Shown: one piece after another, positions 1-7,606 of the stretch
Layout: every line of letters starts with the position of its first letter
Numbering within the stretch: the stretch's first letter is position 1
Assembly: GCA_903825065.1 (NCBI GenBank)
Contig: CAIJZG010000335.1
Span: 1 to 23,290 of the forward strand
Reading direction: 5' to 3'
Origin: an uncultured Bacteroidota bacterium
Lineage (GTDB): Bacteria > Bacteroidota > Bacteroidia > Chitinophagales > Chitinophagaceae
DNA length: 23,290 nucleotides
The notes under the pieces: generated by a model
What the model was told of the DNA's origin: nothing
What the model saw: only the letters and a program-made list of their open reading frames with translations
The model's database searches: none
Position numbers and translations under genes: made by a program

Positions 1-725
1 ATATCATCCTGACAACCTTGTTCTTCACCTGCACCAGCTCCAGTTTTGCCAAGTGTTCCAAATCCATGCGCATCATCAACTAGTAACCGAAAATTATATT
101 TACTTTTTAATGCTGCAATTTCTTTCAACTTTCCTTGATCACCCGCCATCCCAAAAACCCCTTCTGTAATTACTAAAATTCCACCAGCAGGTTGTTTTTC
201 GATAAGTGTAGTAGCTCTTTCCATTTGCTTTTCGAAATCAGCAATGTCATTGTGTTTGTAAACATAACGATGACCAGTATGTAAACGCAAACCATCGATA
301 ATACAGGCATGAGATTCTGCATCATAAACAATTACATCATGTCTGCCGCAGATTGCATCAATGGCACTCATAATTCCTTGATAGCCAAAATTCATCAAAA
401 TGGCGTCTTCTTTATTTTCAAAAGAAGCTAGTTTTGCTTCAAGTTCCTCATGATAATTACTATTACCACTCATCATTCTTGCTCCCATTGGAGTAGCAAG
501 ACCATATTTTACTGAAGCTTCTCCATCAGTTTTGCGTACTTCAGGATGATTGGCTAGACCTAAATAATTATTTAAACTCCATACAATCATTTCTTTTCCG
601 CGAAATTTCATACGACTTCCAATTTCCCCTTCTAATTTAGGAAAAGCAAAATACCCATGCGCTCTTTCACGGTGCTGACCTAATGGACCGTAATTCTTAA
701 CTAGTTTTTCAAATATATCTGCCAT
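1..725 (-). CDS. Serine palmitoyltransferase-like alpha-oxoamine synthase (N-terminal 241 residues, cut by window edge)
   Basis: This is a PLP-dependent enzyme of the alpha-oxoamine synthase group (BioF, Kbl, serine palmitoyltransferase), which condenses an amino acid with an acyl-CoA. I translated the minus strand by hand from the ATG at 725-723; the frame stays open to base 1. Visible features are an N-terminal segment beginning MADIFEKLVKNYGPLGQ, the substrate loop WSLNNYLGLANHPEV, GNSNYHEELE, and the cofactor-contacting DDAHGFGTLGKTGAGAGE (D218, H220). The PLP lysine lies beyond the window. In Bacteroidota, proteins of this appearance are often serine palmitoyltransferases that start sphingolipid synthesis, but glycine C-acetyltransferase and 8-amino-7-oxononanoate synthase share these motifs. 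The family is clear; the exact substrate is inference. It is transcribed away from pafA, from a near-perfect Bacteroidota promoter. Confidence 0.85.
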   Translation of the reverse strand, partial: MADIFEKLVKNYGPLGQHRERAHGYFAFPKLEGEIGSRMKFRGKEMIVWSLNNYLGLANHPEVRKTDGEASVKYGLATPMGARMMSGNSNYHEELEAKLASFENKEDAILMNFGYQGIMSAIDAICGRHDVIVYDAESHACIIDGLRLHTGHRYVYKHNDIADFEKQMERATTLIEKQPAGGILVITEGVFGMAGDQGKLKEIAALKSKYNFRLLVDDAHGFGTLGKTGAGAGEEQGCQDD

Positions 726-755
726 AATAACACAATTTCTTAATTGATTAGGGCG

Positions 756-786
756 CAAAAATAAACTTTTAGTGCTTAAGGGCAAA
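756..786 (-). promoter_or_regulatory. Bacteroidota-type promoter of the alpha-oxoamine synthase gene
   Basis: Read on the minus strand, TTTG (786 to 783) is followed after exactly 19 bases by TATTTTTG (763 to 756). This fits the Bacteroidota -33/-7 consensus TTTG-N19-TAnnTTTG fully. Transcription would start near 750, giving a leader of about 25 bases before the ATG at 725. The match is read directly; promoter activity is inferred. Confidence 0.65.
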
Positions 787-872
787 GCCATTTATTAAAC
801 ACAACTTATTAACCTAGTATTTAAACTAAATAAGCAGCCTATCCACTATTTTTACAAACTTAAATATCATGA

Positions 873-2510
873 ATGAAAAAAATATTTAGCATATTGACAT
901 TTTTAATGCTTTTAGTTTGTGTTAAGGCCCAGACAAAATCTCCTGCAATACAAAGGCCTAAACTAGTTGTTGGCATTGTCATTGATCAAATGCGTTGGGA
1001 TTATTTATATCGTTTCAATTCATTATTTTCTCCAACGGGAGGATTTAAAAGAATGATGGGGGAAGGATTTACCAGTAATAATACTTTAATCCCATATGCA
1101 CCTACTGTTACAGCATGCGGGCACACATGTGTATATACAGGATCTGTTCCTGCAATACACGGAATTACCGGAAACAATTGGTGGGATAATCAATTAATGC
1201 GGAATGTGTATTGTAGCGAAGATAAAACAGTAAATAGCGTGGGATCTGCAACAGATGCTGGTCAGATGAGTCCAAAAAACATGCTCACAACAACTGTTTG
1301 CGATGAATTAAGATTAGCAACTAACTTTAAAAGTAAAGTTATCGGTATTGCCATTAAAGACAGAGGTTCCATATTACCAGCCGGACACTCTGCTAATGCT
1401 GCTTATTGGTATGATAGCAAGACAGGAGATTTTATAACCAGTACTTATTATATGACTGAATTACCAGCATGGGTTAATCAGTTTAATAAACGCAAATTAG
1501 TAGATTCGTTTTATCAGATAGGATGGAATACCATTTTAAATAAATCTATCTATACCAACTTTGCCACAGAAGATATTAAAGCTTATGAAGCAACTCCTTT
1601 AGGGAAAGATATGAACTCATTTCCTTATGATCTTTCAAAGTTCAAAGGAAAAGATTATGGAAAAATTTCAACAACACCTTATGGCAATAGCCTAACAGTT
1701 GAAATGGCTAAAGCCGCAATCATCAATGAAAAAATGGGGAAAGCCGATGTTACCGATTTTTTGGCTGTTAGTTTTTCATCCCCAGATTATATTGGACATT
1801 CCTATGGTCCGAATTCTTGGGAAATGGTAGATGACTATATAAGATTAGATGCAGAATTAGGTAAATTATTATCATTCCTGGATGCCACAGTTGGTAAAAA
1901 CCAGTATACTGTTTTCCTAACTGCAGATCATGCAGTAGCACATATTCCGGGATTTATGAAAGAACATAAATTACCTGGTGGCTTATTTGATGATAACTCT
2001 TCGCGTAAAGAATTGAATGATCAAATCAAAGAAAAATTTGGAGTAACAACTGCCATTGAGAATTTTTTCAATTATCAAGTAACATTGAATCATGCAAAAA
2101 TTGATTCTGCCAAAGCGGATATTGATGCTATTAAAAAATTAATCATAACAGGCTTATTAAAAAAAGAAGCTGTTGCCAATGCTGTTGAAACAAGTAAAAT
2201 ATTAACCAGCACTTTAAATAAAACTCAAAGGGAAATGTTTGCAAACGGTTATTATCCAAATCGATGTGGAGATATTCAAATTATACTGAAACCCGGCTAT
2301 ATTGAGGGTGGTAGTACAGGAACAACACATGGACTTTGGGCGCCTTATGATGCACATATTCCATTGTTATTTTATGGTTGGGGAATTAAAAAAGGTAGTA
2401 CCAATAAAGAAAATTATATGACCGATATCGCTCCTACTATTGCTGCATTATTAAATATCCAAATGCCAAGTGGGTCGGTGGGTAAAGTGATAGATGAAGC
2501 GTTTAAATAA
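873..2510 (+). CDS. pafA: Secreted alkaline phosphatase, PafA family
   Basis: This is a periplasmic or secreted phosphate-monoester hydrolase of the alkaline phosphatase superfamily, which would free phosphate from organic esters. The first 20 residues form a signal peptide ending VKAQ. Every catalytic position I recall for Elizabethkingia PafA is present: zinc ligands D38, D305, H309, D352, H353 and H486; K162 and R164 in KDRG; a threonine nucleophile in PTVTACGH (T80, one residue from the T79 of PafA); and an asparagine in GNNWW (N101). The 545-residue length is nearly the same as PafA. K162 with R164 separates it from phosphodiesterase (NPP) members of the superfamily. An ATG four bases upstream is closed by a stop after six codons, so 873 is the start. 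It stands alone, diverges from the gene on its left, and ends in a strong terminator. Confidence 0.93.
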   Translation: MKKIFSILTFLMLLVCVKAQTKSPAIQRPKLVVGIVIDQMRWDYLYRFNSLFSPTGGFKRMMGEGFTSNNTLIPYAPTVTACGHTCVYTGSVPAIHGITGNNWWDNQLMRNVYCSEDKTVNSVGSATDAGQMSPKNMLTTTVCDELRLATNFKSKVIGIAIKDRGSILPAGHSANAAYWYDSKTGDFITSTYYMTELPAWVNQFNKRKLVDSFYQIGWNTILNKSIYTNFATEDIKAYEATPLGKDMNSFPYDLSKFKGKDYGKISTTPYGNSLTVEMAKAAIINEKMGKADVTDFLAVSFSSPDYIGHSYGPNSWEMVDDYIRLDAELGKLLSFLDATVGKNQYTVFLTADHAVAHIPGFMKEHKLPGGLFDDNSSRKELNDQIKEKFGVTTAIENFFNYQVTLNHAKIDSAKADIDAIKKLIITGLLKKEAVANAVETSKILTSTLNKTQREMFANGYYPNRCGDIQIILKPGYIEGGSTGTTHGLWAPYDAHIPLLFYGWGIKKGSTNKENYMTDIAPTIAALLNIQMPSGSVGKVIDEAFK

Positions 2511-2555
2511 TTTTCAAAGTCAAAATTATAAAGTTTGGAGTATTTAAACATTAAG

Positions 2556-2603
2556 TTCAAAACATAAAAGCCCCTGAATCATCAGGGGCTTTTATGTTTT
2601 GAA
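2556..2603. terminator. Bidirectional rho-independent terminator between pafA and icd
   Basis: A perfect 22-base-pair stem (2556-2577 with 2582-2603) closes on the four-base loop ATCA. The GC core is CCCCTGA/TCAGGGG. It is flanked by A-rich sequence on the left and T-rich on the right, so it gives a U tract in both directions. It lies between the convergent 3' ends of pafA (2510) and icd (2613) and would stop both. Confidence 0.93.
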
Positions 2604-2612
2604 TTTTGAATT

Positions 2613-3845
2613 CTATTTTCCTAGTTTCACTTTCAGATTCTGATCTAACGCATCTAAGAACTCTTCGGTATACAAATAATGTTCTCCATGATTCATTTTG
2701 CTACCATAGATACAAAGTGCAAGATCTTTTGTCATCTTACCACTCTCTACAGTTTCTACACAAACTTGTTCAAGTGCTTGACAAAAATTAATGAGTTCTT
2801 GGTTATTATCTAATTTGCCGCGGAATTCCAAACCTCTTGTCCATGCAAATATTGATGCAATTGGATTTGTAGATGTTGGTCTGCCTTTTTGATGTTCACG
2901 ATAGTGACGAGTAACTGTTCCATGAGCCGCTTCTGCTTCCATTGTTTTTCCATCAGGAGTAATTAAAACTGATGTCATCAAACCTAAAGAACCAAAACCC
3001 TGCGCTACAGTATCACTTTGAACATCCCCATCATAGTTTTTACATGCCCAAACAAAATTACCATTCCATTTTAAAGCGCTCGCCACCATATCATCTATTA
3101 AGCGGTGTTCATATACAATACCAGCTGTATCAAATGCCACTTTGAATTCGTTTTGATAAACTTCTTCAAAAATATCTTTAAAACGACCATCATATTTTTT
3201 CAAAATGGTGTTTTTGGTAGATAAATACAATGGCCATTTTTTGGTCAAAGCTTGATTAAAACATGCTCTTGCAAAACCATAGATACTTTCATCGGTATTA
3301 TACATAGCGAGTGCAACACCATCTCCTTTGAAATTAAAAACTTCAAACTCTTGTGTATTACCATCTTCGCCTTCAAACTTAATGGTTAATTTACCTTTCC
3401 CTTTTGTTACAAAATCAGTTGCACGATATTGATCACCAAATGCATGACGACCAATACATATAGGAGCAGTCCAGTTAGGAACTAAACGCGGAACATTTGC
3501 ACAAACGATAGGTTCACGAAATACAGTTCCATCTAATATATTACGGATAGTGCCGTTCGGACTTTTCCACATTTGTTTTAGATTAAACTCTTTAACCCTT
3601 GCTTCGTCTGGTGTGATTGTGGCACATTTGATACCAACGCCGTACTGTTTGATGGCATTTGCGGCATCAACAGTTACTTGATCGTTCGTTTCGTCACGAT
3701 ACTCCATCCCAAGATCATAATATTTAATTTCAACATCTAGGTAAGGAAGAATTAATTTGTCTTTAATGAACTTCCAAATAATTCTTGTCATTTCATCACC
3801 ATCCAGCTCAACCACTGGATTAAGTACTTTAATTTTCTGAGACAT
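2613..3845 (-). CDS. icd: NADP-dependent isocitrate dehydrogenase, eukaryote-like homodimeric type
   Basis: It oxidises isocitrate to 2-oxoglutarate and CO2 with NADP in the TCA cycle. The 410-residue product resembles the eukaryotic cytosolic and mitochondrial NADP-IDH subfamily more than the E. coli type. Motifs include ELDGDEMTRIIW (14-24), SPNGTIRN with S95, N97 and R101, R110 in VFREP, GRHAFGDQYRATDF with R133 (equivalent to human IDH1 Arg132), and metal-binding aspartates in IDDMVA and NYDGDVQSD (D251/D252, D274, D278). AAHGTVTRHY and TNPIASIFAW belong to the NADP site. I chose the ATG at 3845; an in-frame GTG at 3872 would add nine residues with no family support. It lies 48 bases after mntH on the same strand, so read-through is possible; I see no good promoter in that gap. 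Confidence 0.96.
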   Translation of the reverse strand: MSQKIKVLNPVVELDGDEMTRIIWKFIKDKLILPYLDVEIKYYDLGMEYRDETNDQVTVDAANAIKQYGVGIKCATITPDEARVKEFNLKQMWKSPNGTIRNILDGTVFREPIVCANVPRLVPNWTAPICIGRHAFGDQYRATDFVTKGKGKLTIKFEGEDGNTQEFEVFNFKGDGVALAMYNTDESIYGFARACFNQALTKKWPLYLSTKNTILKKYDGRFKDIFEEVYQNEFKVAFDTAGIVYEHRLIDDMVASALKWNGNFVWACKNYDGDVQSDTVAQGFGSLGLMTSVLITPDGKTMEAEAAHGTVTRHYREHQKGRPTSTNPIASIFAWTRGLEFRGKLDNNQELINFCQALEQVCVETVESGKMTKDLALCIYGSKMNHGEHYLYTEEFLDALDQNLKVKLGK

Positions 3846-3893
3846 AGCTGATCTGTTTATTTTAGAGGCCACAAGGTAACATATTTCGGGTAA

Positions 3894-5777
3894 TTACACA
3901 TTCACAATTAGTACAGGAATCTCTAATTGGTGCCTAACACTTTCAATGGTTTCTCCAAAAATATAGTCTTTTATTCCTCTATGCCGATGCGCTCCCATTA
4001 CTAACATATCTGCCTCTTTCATCTTCACAATCCTAACTATTTCAGCCACCCGGTTTCTATATCCTAATACAAATTCTACTTTGTAACCCGCATGTATTAA
4101 TTGACTGCTTAATGCTTCCAATCTTTCCATGTCCTTTCTGGTTTCATAATCATCACTAGCCTCACCAAAATATTTGGCTGAAGGGCTTTCTACAATATGA
4201 ATCAAAATATAACGAACATCAGATTGCCCCTGAGCAATGGCATAAGCAATCAATTTTTCATCTGCCTTTGAGAAGTCTAGCGAAATGGCAATTACGCGAT
4301 TTGCATTTACTGCTAAATTTTGTAAAATGGGAATATCATTATGCATTCGGGCTATATCACGCAATTTTCTTTTCTTGAAAATGGGAAGAAAAGTCATCAT
4401 GATAAAAAGCCAAATAAAAATGGCTGCACCCAAAAGAATTAAAATTTTCCAAACTATATTTCCAGGCTGATTAAAAAAATCAATTGATTGATCTAATACC
4501 ATTTTCACATTTAGAAATACCAAAATCCCAGCCACTAGCCATGCAGCTATCTTGGTTCTATTTTTAATAGCAAACTCACCCATGGTAGCTTTATCACTCA
4601 CAAAATGGATTAATGGAATTACAGCAAAACCTAATTGTATGCTTAATATTACCTGACTTAAGACAAGTAATGCATCTATTTTTTCATTGCCATAAATGAG
4701 TATCGTGATAATGGCAGGTGTAATTGCTATAATCCGAGTAATAAATCTCCTTAACAGAGGGTTAATCCTTAATTGCAGATAACCTTCCATAACAATCTGG
4801 CCTGCAAGAGTTCCAGTTATGGTACTACTTTGACCAGCAGCAATTAATGCAATTGCAAAAAGTACTGGCGCCAATTTACTTCCTAATAAAGGAGCTAATA
4901 ATTTATGTGCATCTTCTATTTTAGCAACCTGTGTATTACCAGAGCTGAAAAATACTGAGGCTGCTAATATTAATATTGCGGCATTTACAAAAAACGCTGC
5001 ATTTAATGCAATAGTGCTATCAATCATATTGAAACGCAATGCATTTTTTATGCCCTCTTTATCAGACTTTATTTTCCGAGTTTGTACTAATGCAGAATGT
5101 AGATATAAATTATGTGGCATCACAGTGGCTCCAATGATTCCAACGGCAATATAAAGTGCATTTTTATTCAATATTCCTGGAATAAATCCAGCAGCTATTT
5201 GATGTATATCAGGTTTAGCAAAAAATAATTCCGCAAAAAAAGAAATTCCAATCACCGCAACCAGCGATAAGATAAAGGCTTCTAATTTTCGGATTCCAAA
5301 ATTTTGTAACCATAACAACAATAGGGTGTCTAATACAGTAAAGCAAACTCCCCAAATAAGAGGAAGTCCGGTTAATAAATAAATACCCAATGCCATTCCT
5401 AAAACCTCTGCTAAATCACAAGCTGCAATCGCAATTTCTGCAAATACATACAAACAAAAATTTACTACAGGAGGATACACTTCTCTATTTGCCTGCGCTA
5501 AATCTCTTCTTCTAACAATTCCTAATCTGGCACTCAGACTTTGTAATAATAAAGCCATTAAGTTGCTCATTAATAAAACCCAAATTAAACTGTATCCAAA
5601 CTGCGCGCCTCCTTGTAAATCAGTAGCCCAATTACCTGGGTCCATATATCCTACACTTACTAGATAAGCGGGCCCCATATAAGCCAATAACCTTCTCCAG
5701 CCCTTGGTACTATGACTCATATCCACGGATTCGTGCACTTCACTGAGTGAATTTTGATTCTGTAAAGGTGAATTCAT
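3894..5777 (-). CDS. mntH: Nramp-family divalent metal (Mn/Fe) importer fused to a universal stress protein domain
   Basis: This is an inner-membrane, proton-coupled importer of Mn2+/Fe2+ with a C-terminal cytoplasmic domain. Residues about 30-465 are the Nramp core: TM1 carries the metal-binding motif DPGNWATDLQGG (D46, N49), and TM6 carries GATVMPHNLYLHS with the metal-contacting methionine M220. Eleven or so hydrophobic segments follow one another to about residue 465, ending in a basic stretch (KKRKLR). Residues about 492-627 form a USP-like domain: NRVIAISLDFS at its start, and near the end MGAHRHRGIKDYIFGETIE with IPVLIVNV as last strand. The ATP-binding Gly pattern is diverged. The total of 627 residues is about 200 more than plain MntH. 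Its ATG lies one base after the stop of mntR, so the two are cotranscribed and manganese is the likely main substrate. Confidence 0.92.
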   Translation of the reverse strand: MNSPLQNQNSLSEVHESVDMSHSTKGWRRLLAYMGPAYLVSVGYMDPGNWATDLQGGAQFGYSLIWVLLMSNLMALLLQSLSARLGIVRRRDLAQANREVYPPVVNFCLYVFAEIAIAACDLAEVLGMALGIYLLTGLPLIWGVCFTVLDTLLLLWLQNFGIRKLEAFILSLVAVIGISFFAELFFAKPDIHQIAAGFIPGILNKNALYIAVGIIGATVMPHNLYLHSALVQTRKIKSDKEGIKNALRFNMIDSTIALNAAFFVNAAILILAASVFFSSGNTQVAKIEDAHKLLAPLLGSKLAPVLFAIALIAAGQSSTITGTLAGQIVMEGYLQLRINPLLRRFITRIIAITPAIITILIYGNEKIDALLVLSQVILSIQLGFAVIPLIHFVSDKATMGEFAIKNRTKIAAWLVAGILVFLNVKMVLDQSIDFFNQPGNIVWKILILLGAAIFIWLFIMMTFLPIFKKRKLRDIARMHNDIPILQNLAVNANRVIAISLDFSKADEKLIAYAIAQGQSDVRYILIHIVESPSAKYFGEASDDYETRKDMERLEALSSQLIHAGYKVEFVLGYRNRVAEIVRIVKMKEADMLVMGAHRHRGIKDYIFGETIESVRHQLEIPVLIVNV

Positions 5778-5778
5778 A

Positions 5779-6438
5779 TCAAACTAATTTTACAAATAAA
5801 GCCTGCGCCAATTGCTGGCTAATATTTATATGTTGACTGTTTTTAATTTTTATTTCCACTGAATGATCGAAATCAAACTTCTTCATAATCAGCATTTCGG
5901 TACTAATTCCTATATTCTTATGACGGAGTAATTCAAGCAATTCTGCAGATTGACTACCCACACTGCAAACTTCTACCAATGTGCCAGGTTGAATATCAAT
6001 TAAATTGAATTGGCGGATAGCCACCATGTTCCCATGAACATCTGGTATTGGATCACCATGAGGATCAAATTTAGGATGACCTAAAAAAGAATCTAACTTT
6101 TCTACTAACTTTTTACTACTAACATGTTCTAATTCTTCTGCTACTTCATGCACTTCATCCCAACCAAATTGTAATTTGTCTACTAAAAAAAACTCCCATA
6201 AACGATGCCTACGAACAATCATTAATGCCTGCTTTTTTCCTTCCTTACTTAAACGAACCCCTTGATAGGGCTTATAATTTAGTAAATTTTTATTGGTAAG
6301 CTTTTTAAGCATATCAGTTACAGAGGCAGGTTTTGTGTGTAAAGAAGCAGCTAATTGATTCGTACTCACATTTCCTTCTGCCTGCTGTAAATGAAAAATA
6401 GCTTTAATATAATTCTCTTCGGCAACTGTTAAATTCAT
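5779..6438 (-). CDS. mntR: DtxR/MntR-family metal-dependent transcriptional repressor
   Basis: This metal-sensing repressor has three parts: a winged helix (about 1-65, with the recognition helix near KPASVTDMLKKL), a dimerisation and metal-binding region (about 66-140), and a C-terminal SH3/FeoA-like domain (about 145-219). Aligned by eye to B. subtilis MntR and C. diphtheriae DtxR, the metal ligands are present: H78 in RRHRLWE, H97, E101, E104 and H105 in VHEVAEELEHV. Position 101, which is Cys in iron-sensing DtxR, is Glu, as in manganese-sensing MntR. With mntH one base downstream this supports Mn2+ sensing; iron sensing is the alternative. A palindromic operator candidate sits just upstream of the gene, suggesting autoregulation of the mntR-mntH unit. 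Confidence 0.9.
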   Translation of the reverse strand: MNLTVAEENYIKAIFHLQQAEGNVSTNQLAASLHTKPASVTDMLKKLTNKNLLNYKPYQGVRLSKEGKKQALMIVRRHRLWEFFLVDKLQFGWDEVHEVAEELEHVSSKKLVEKLDSFLGHPKFDPHGDPIPDVHGNMVAIRQFNLIDIQPGTLVEVCSVGSQSAELLELLRHKNIGISTEMLIMKKFDFDHSVEIKIKNSQHINISQQLAQALFVKLV

Positions 6439-6442
6439 GCTA

Positions 6443-6470
6443 TCTAAAATTATTTTTAGACAAATCTAAA
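6443..6470 (-). promoter_or_regulatory. Candidate MntR operator overlapping the -7 promoter element of mntR
   Basis: Three alternating half-sites are visible: TCTAAAA (6443-6449), TTTTAGA (6454-6460) and TCTAAA (6465-6470). They form two overlapping palindromes, TTTAGA-CAAA-TCTAAA (6455-6470, perfect 6-4-6) and TCTAAAA-TTAT-TTTTAGA (6443-6460, perfect 7-4-7). On the minus strand the sequence TAGATTTG (6468 to 6461) fits the Bacteroidota -7 consensus TAnnTTTG and lies inside the first palindrome. No -33 TTG is visible at the usual distance. Bound repressor would block RNA polymerase. The shape is typical of DtxR-family operators; binding is inferred. Confidence 0.6.
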
Positions 6471-6546
6471 TAAATTAACTAACTAATAAATGTTATAGTT
6501 CGAGTAGATTGTCTGAAAAACTTATTTTTATATAAATAATCGAATC

Positions 6547-7482
6547 ATGCCAAAGAAATTGTTCTATGTTTTTTTAATAGCCCTTTTTGCCTGTGGTGAA
6601 CAAAAAATAGATTTAACTGGGGCATCTCCATTAAAAGCCAAAGATTTCCTTTCCATTTTTCCTGTAATTTCAGGTAATTACATAATTGCAGATAGCAACT
6701 TTACAAATATTGCCGACTCTAATAGAATTGGATTAAAAGCCATTAATCAATTTATTCCTGATTCAGTTACGGTTAAATATATAGGTAAAGAAAAAAGTCC
6801 CTACTTCTACCCTGTTGGGAAAATAATAAAAGAGAAGGAGACTTACCTTTTGGTTAACGTTGTTTTGAAACACAAAGTTGAAATGGTTGTATTTGTACTA
6901 GATGCTAAATCAAATCATTTTTTAGCCGCTAAGTTTTTACTAGACAATTCAACAGAAGATGATTATGTACATTCTCTTAGTATAAACAAAGAACCTACCT
7001 TTCTACTTAGTCAGGAAAAAACCGGCAAAGAAAATATCGTCCAATTCTCAAGGTCAGGTTGGGTATATACTGCTGGGGTTGGTTTTATGATTGTTATTAA
7101 TGATTCTAACGAAAGTCCATCTAAATCTGCCATAATAAACCCTATAGACACTTTACCCCATAAGAACAAATTCAGTGCAGATTATGCACAAGACAAAAGA
7201 AATTTCATCTCAATAAGAGACGGCAAAAATACGTCCACTTATACATTCTTCTTGCATTTTGAAAAAAATGAAGCCTCATGCATTGGTGAACTGAAGGGTG
7301 AATTTAAAATGAAAGATGCAACACATGGCATTTATACATTCAATGGCGACCCCTGTGTAATTGATTTTATTTTTGAAGATGAACAAATCAGTGTTAAAGA
7401 AACTGGTTCATGTGGTAATCATCGTGGTATAAAATGTTTTTTTGATGACCAATTCACCCGTAAAAAAAGATCCTCGAAGTAA
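6547..7482 (+). CDS. Predicted lipoprotein of unknown function with a four-cysteine C-terminal domain
   Basis: I do not recognise the function. The N-terminus MPKKLFYVFLIALFAC ends in a lipobox (LFAC, lipidated Cys16), so the mature protein should be anchored to a membrane. Residues about 30-200 are rich in short beta-type segments without a known motif. The C-terminal part (about 225-305) has four cysteines in a regular pattern: ASCIGELKG, GDPCVIDF, TGSCGNHRG and IKCFFDD, which could form two disulfides in the periplasm. This alternating pattern resembles small beta-rich domains of other secreted proteins, but I cannot name the family. It diverges from mntR with 108 bases between; no clear promoter of its own was found. 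A role in metal or envelope stress is possible only by proximity. Confidence 0.75.
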   Translation: MPKKLFYVFLIALFACGEQKIDLTGASPLKAKDFLSIFPVISGNYIIADSNFTNIADSNRIGLKAINQFIPDSVTVKYIGKEKSPYFYPVGKIIKEKETYLLVNVVLKHKVEMVVFVLDAKSNHFLAAKFLLDNSTEDDYVHSLSINKEPTFLLSQEKTGKENIVQFSRSGWVYTAGVGFMIVINDSNESPSKSAIINPIDTLPHKNKFSADYAQDKRNFISIRDGKNTSTYTFFLHFEKNEASCIGELKGEFKMKDATHGIYTFNGDPCVIDFIFEDEQISVKETGSCGNHRGIKCFFDDQFTRKKRSSK

Positions 7483-7537
7483 TTAATTCACTTATTTCTG
7501 TGTAGGTATTTTTTTAAAGAAAAAAATATGAATTAAT
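7482..7537 (+). terminator. AT-rich nested inverted repeat, possible terminator of the lipoprotein gene
   Basis: Immediately at the stop codon, ATTAATTCA (7482-7490) pairs with TGAATTAAT (7529-7537). Nested inside is TATTTTTTT (7507-7515) pairing with AAAAAAATA (7520-7528) around the loop AAAG. Both stems are perfect 9-mers, with a 16-base unpaired stretch only on the left. There is almost no GC, so it is a weak terminator at best; a protein-binding site is an alternative. Confidence 0.35.
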
Positions 7538-7606
7538 GTGTAAATTTTACATTTTGCATAAAACGCTTAACTTGCGGACGATTAAATGATAACGAAATAA
7601 GAATTT

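Noticed and set aside
3846..3872. Upstream GTG start for icd (nine extra residues)
   Set aside because: The ATG at 3845 gives the normal family N-terminus; the extension has no similarity to the family.
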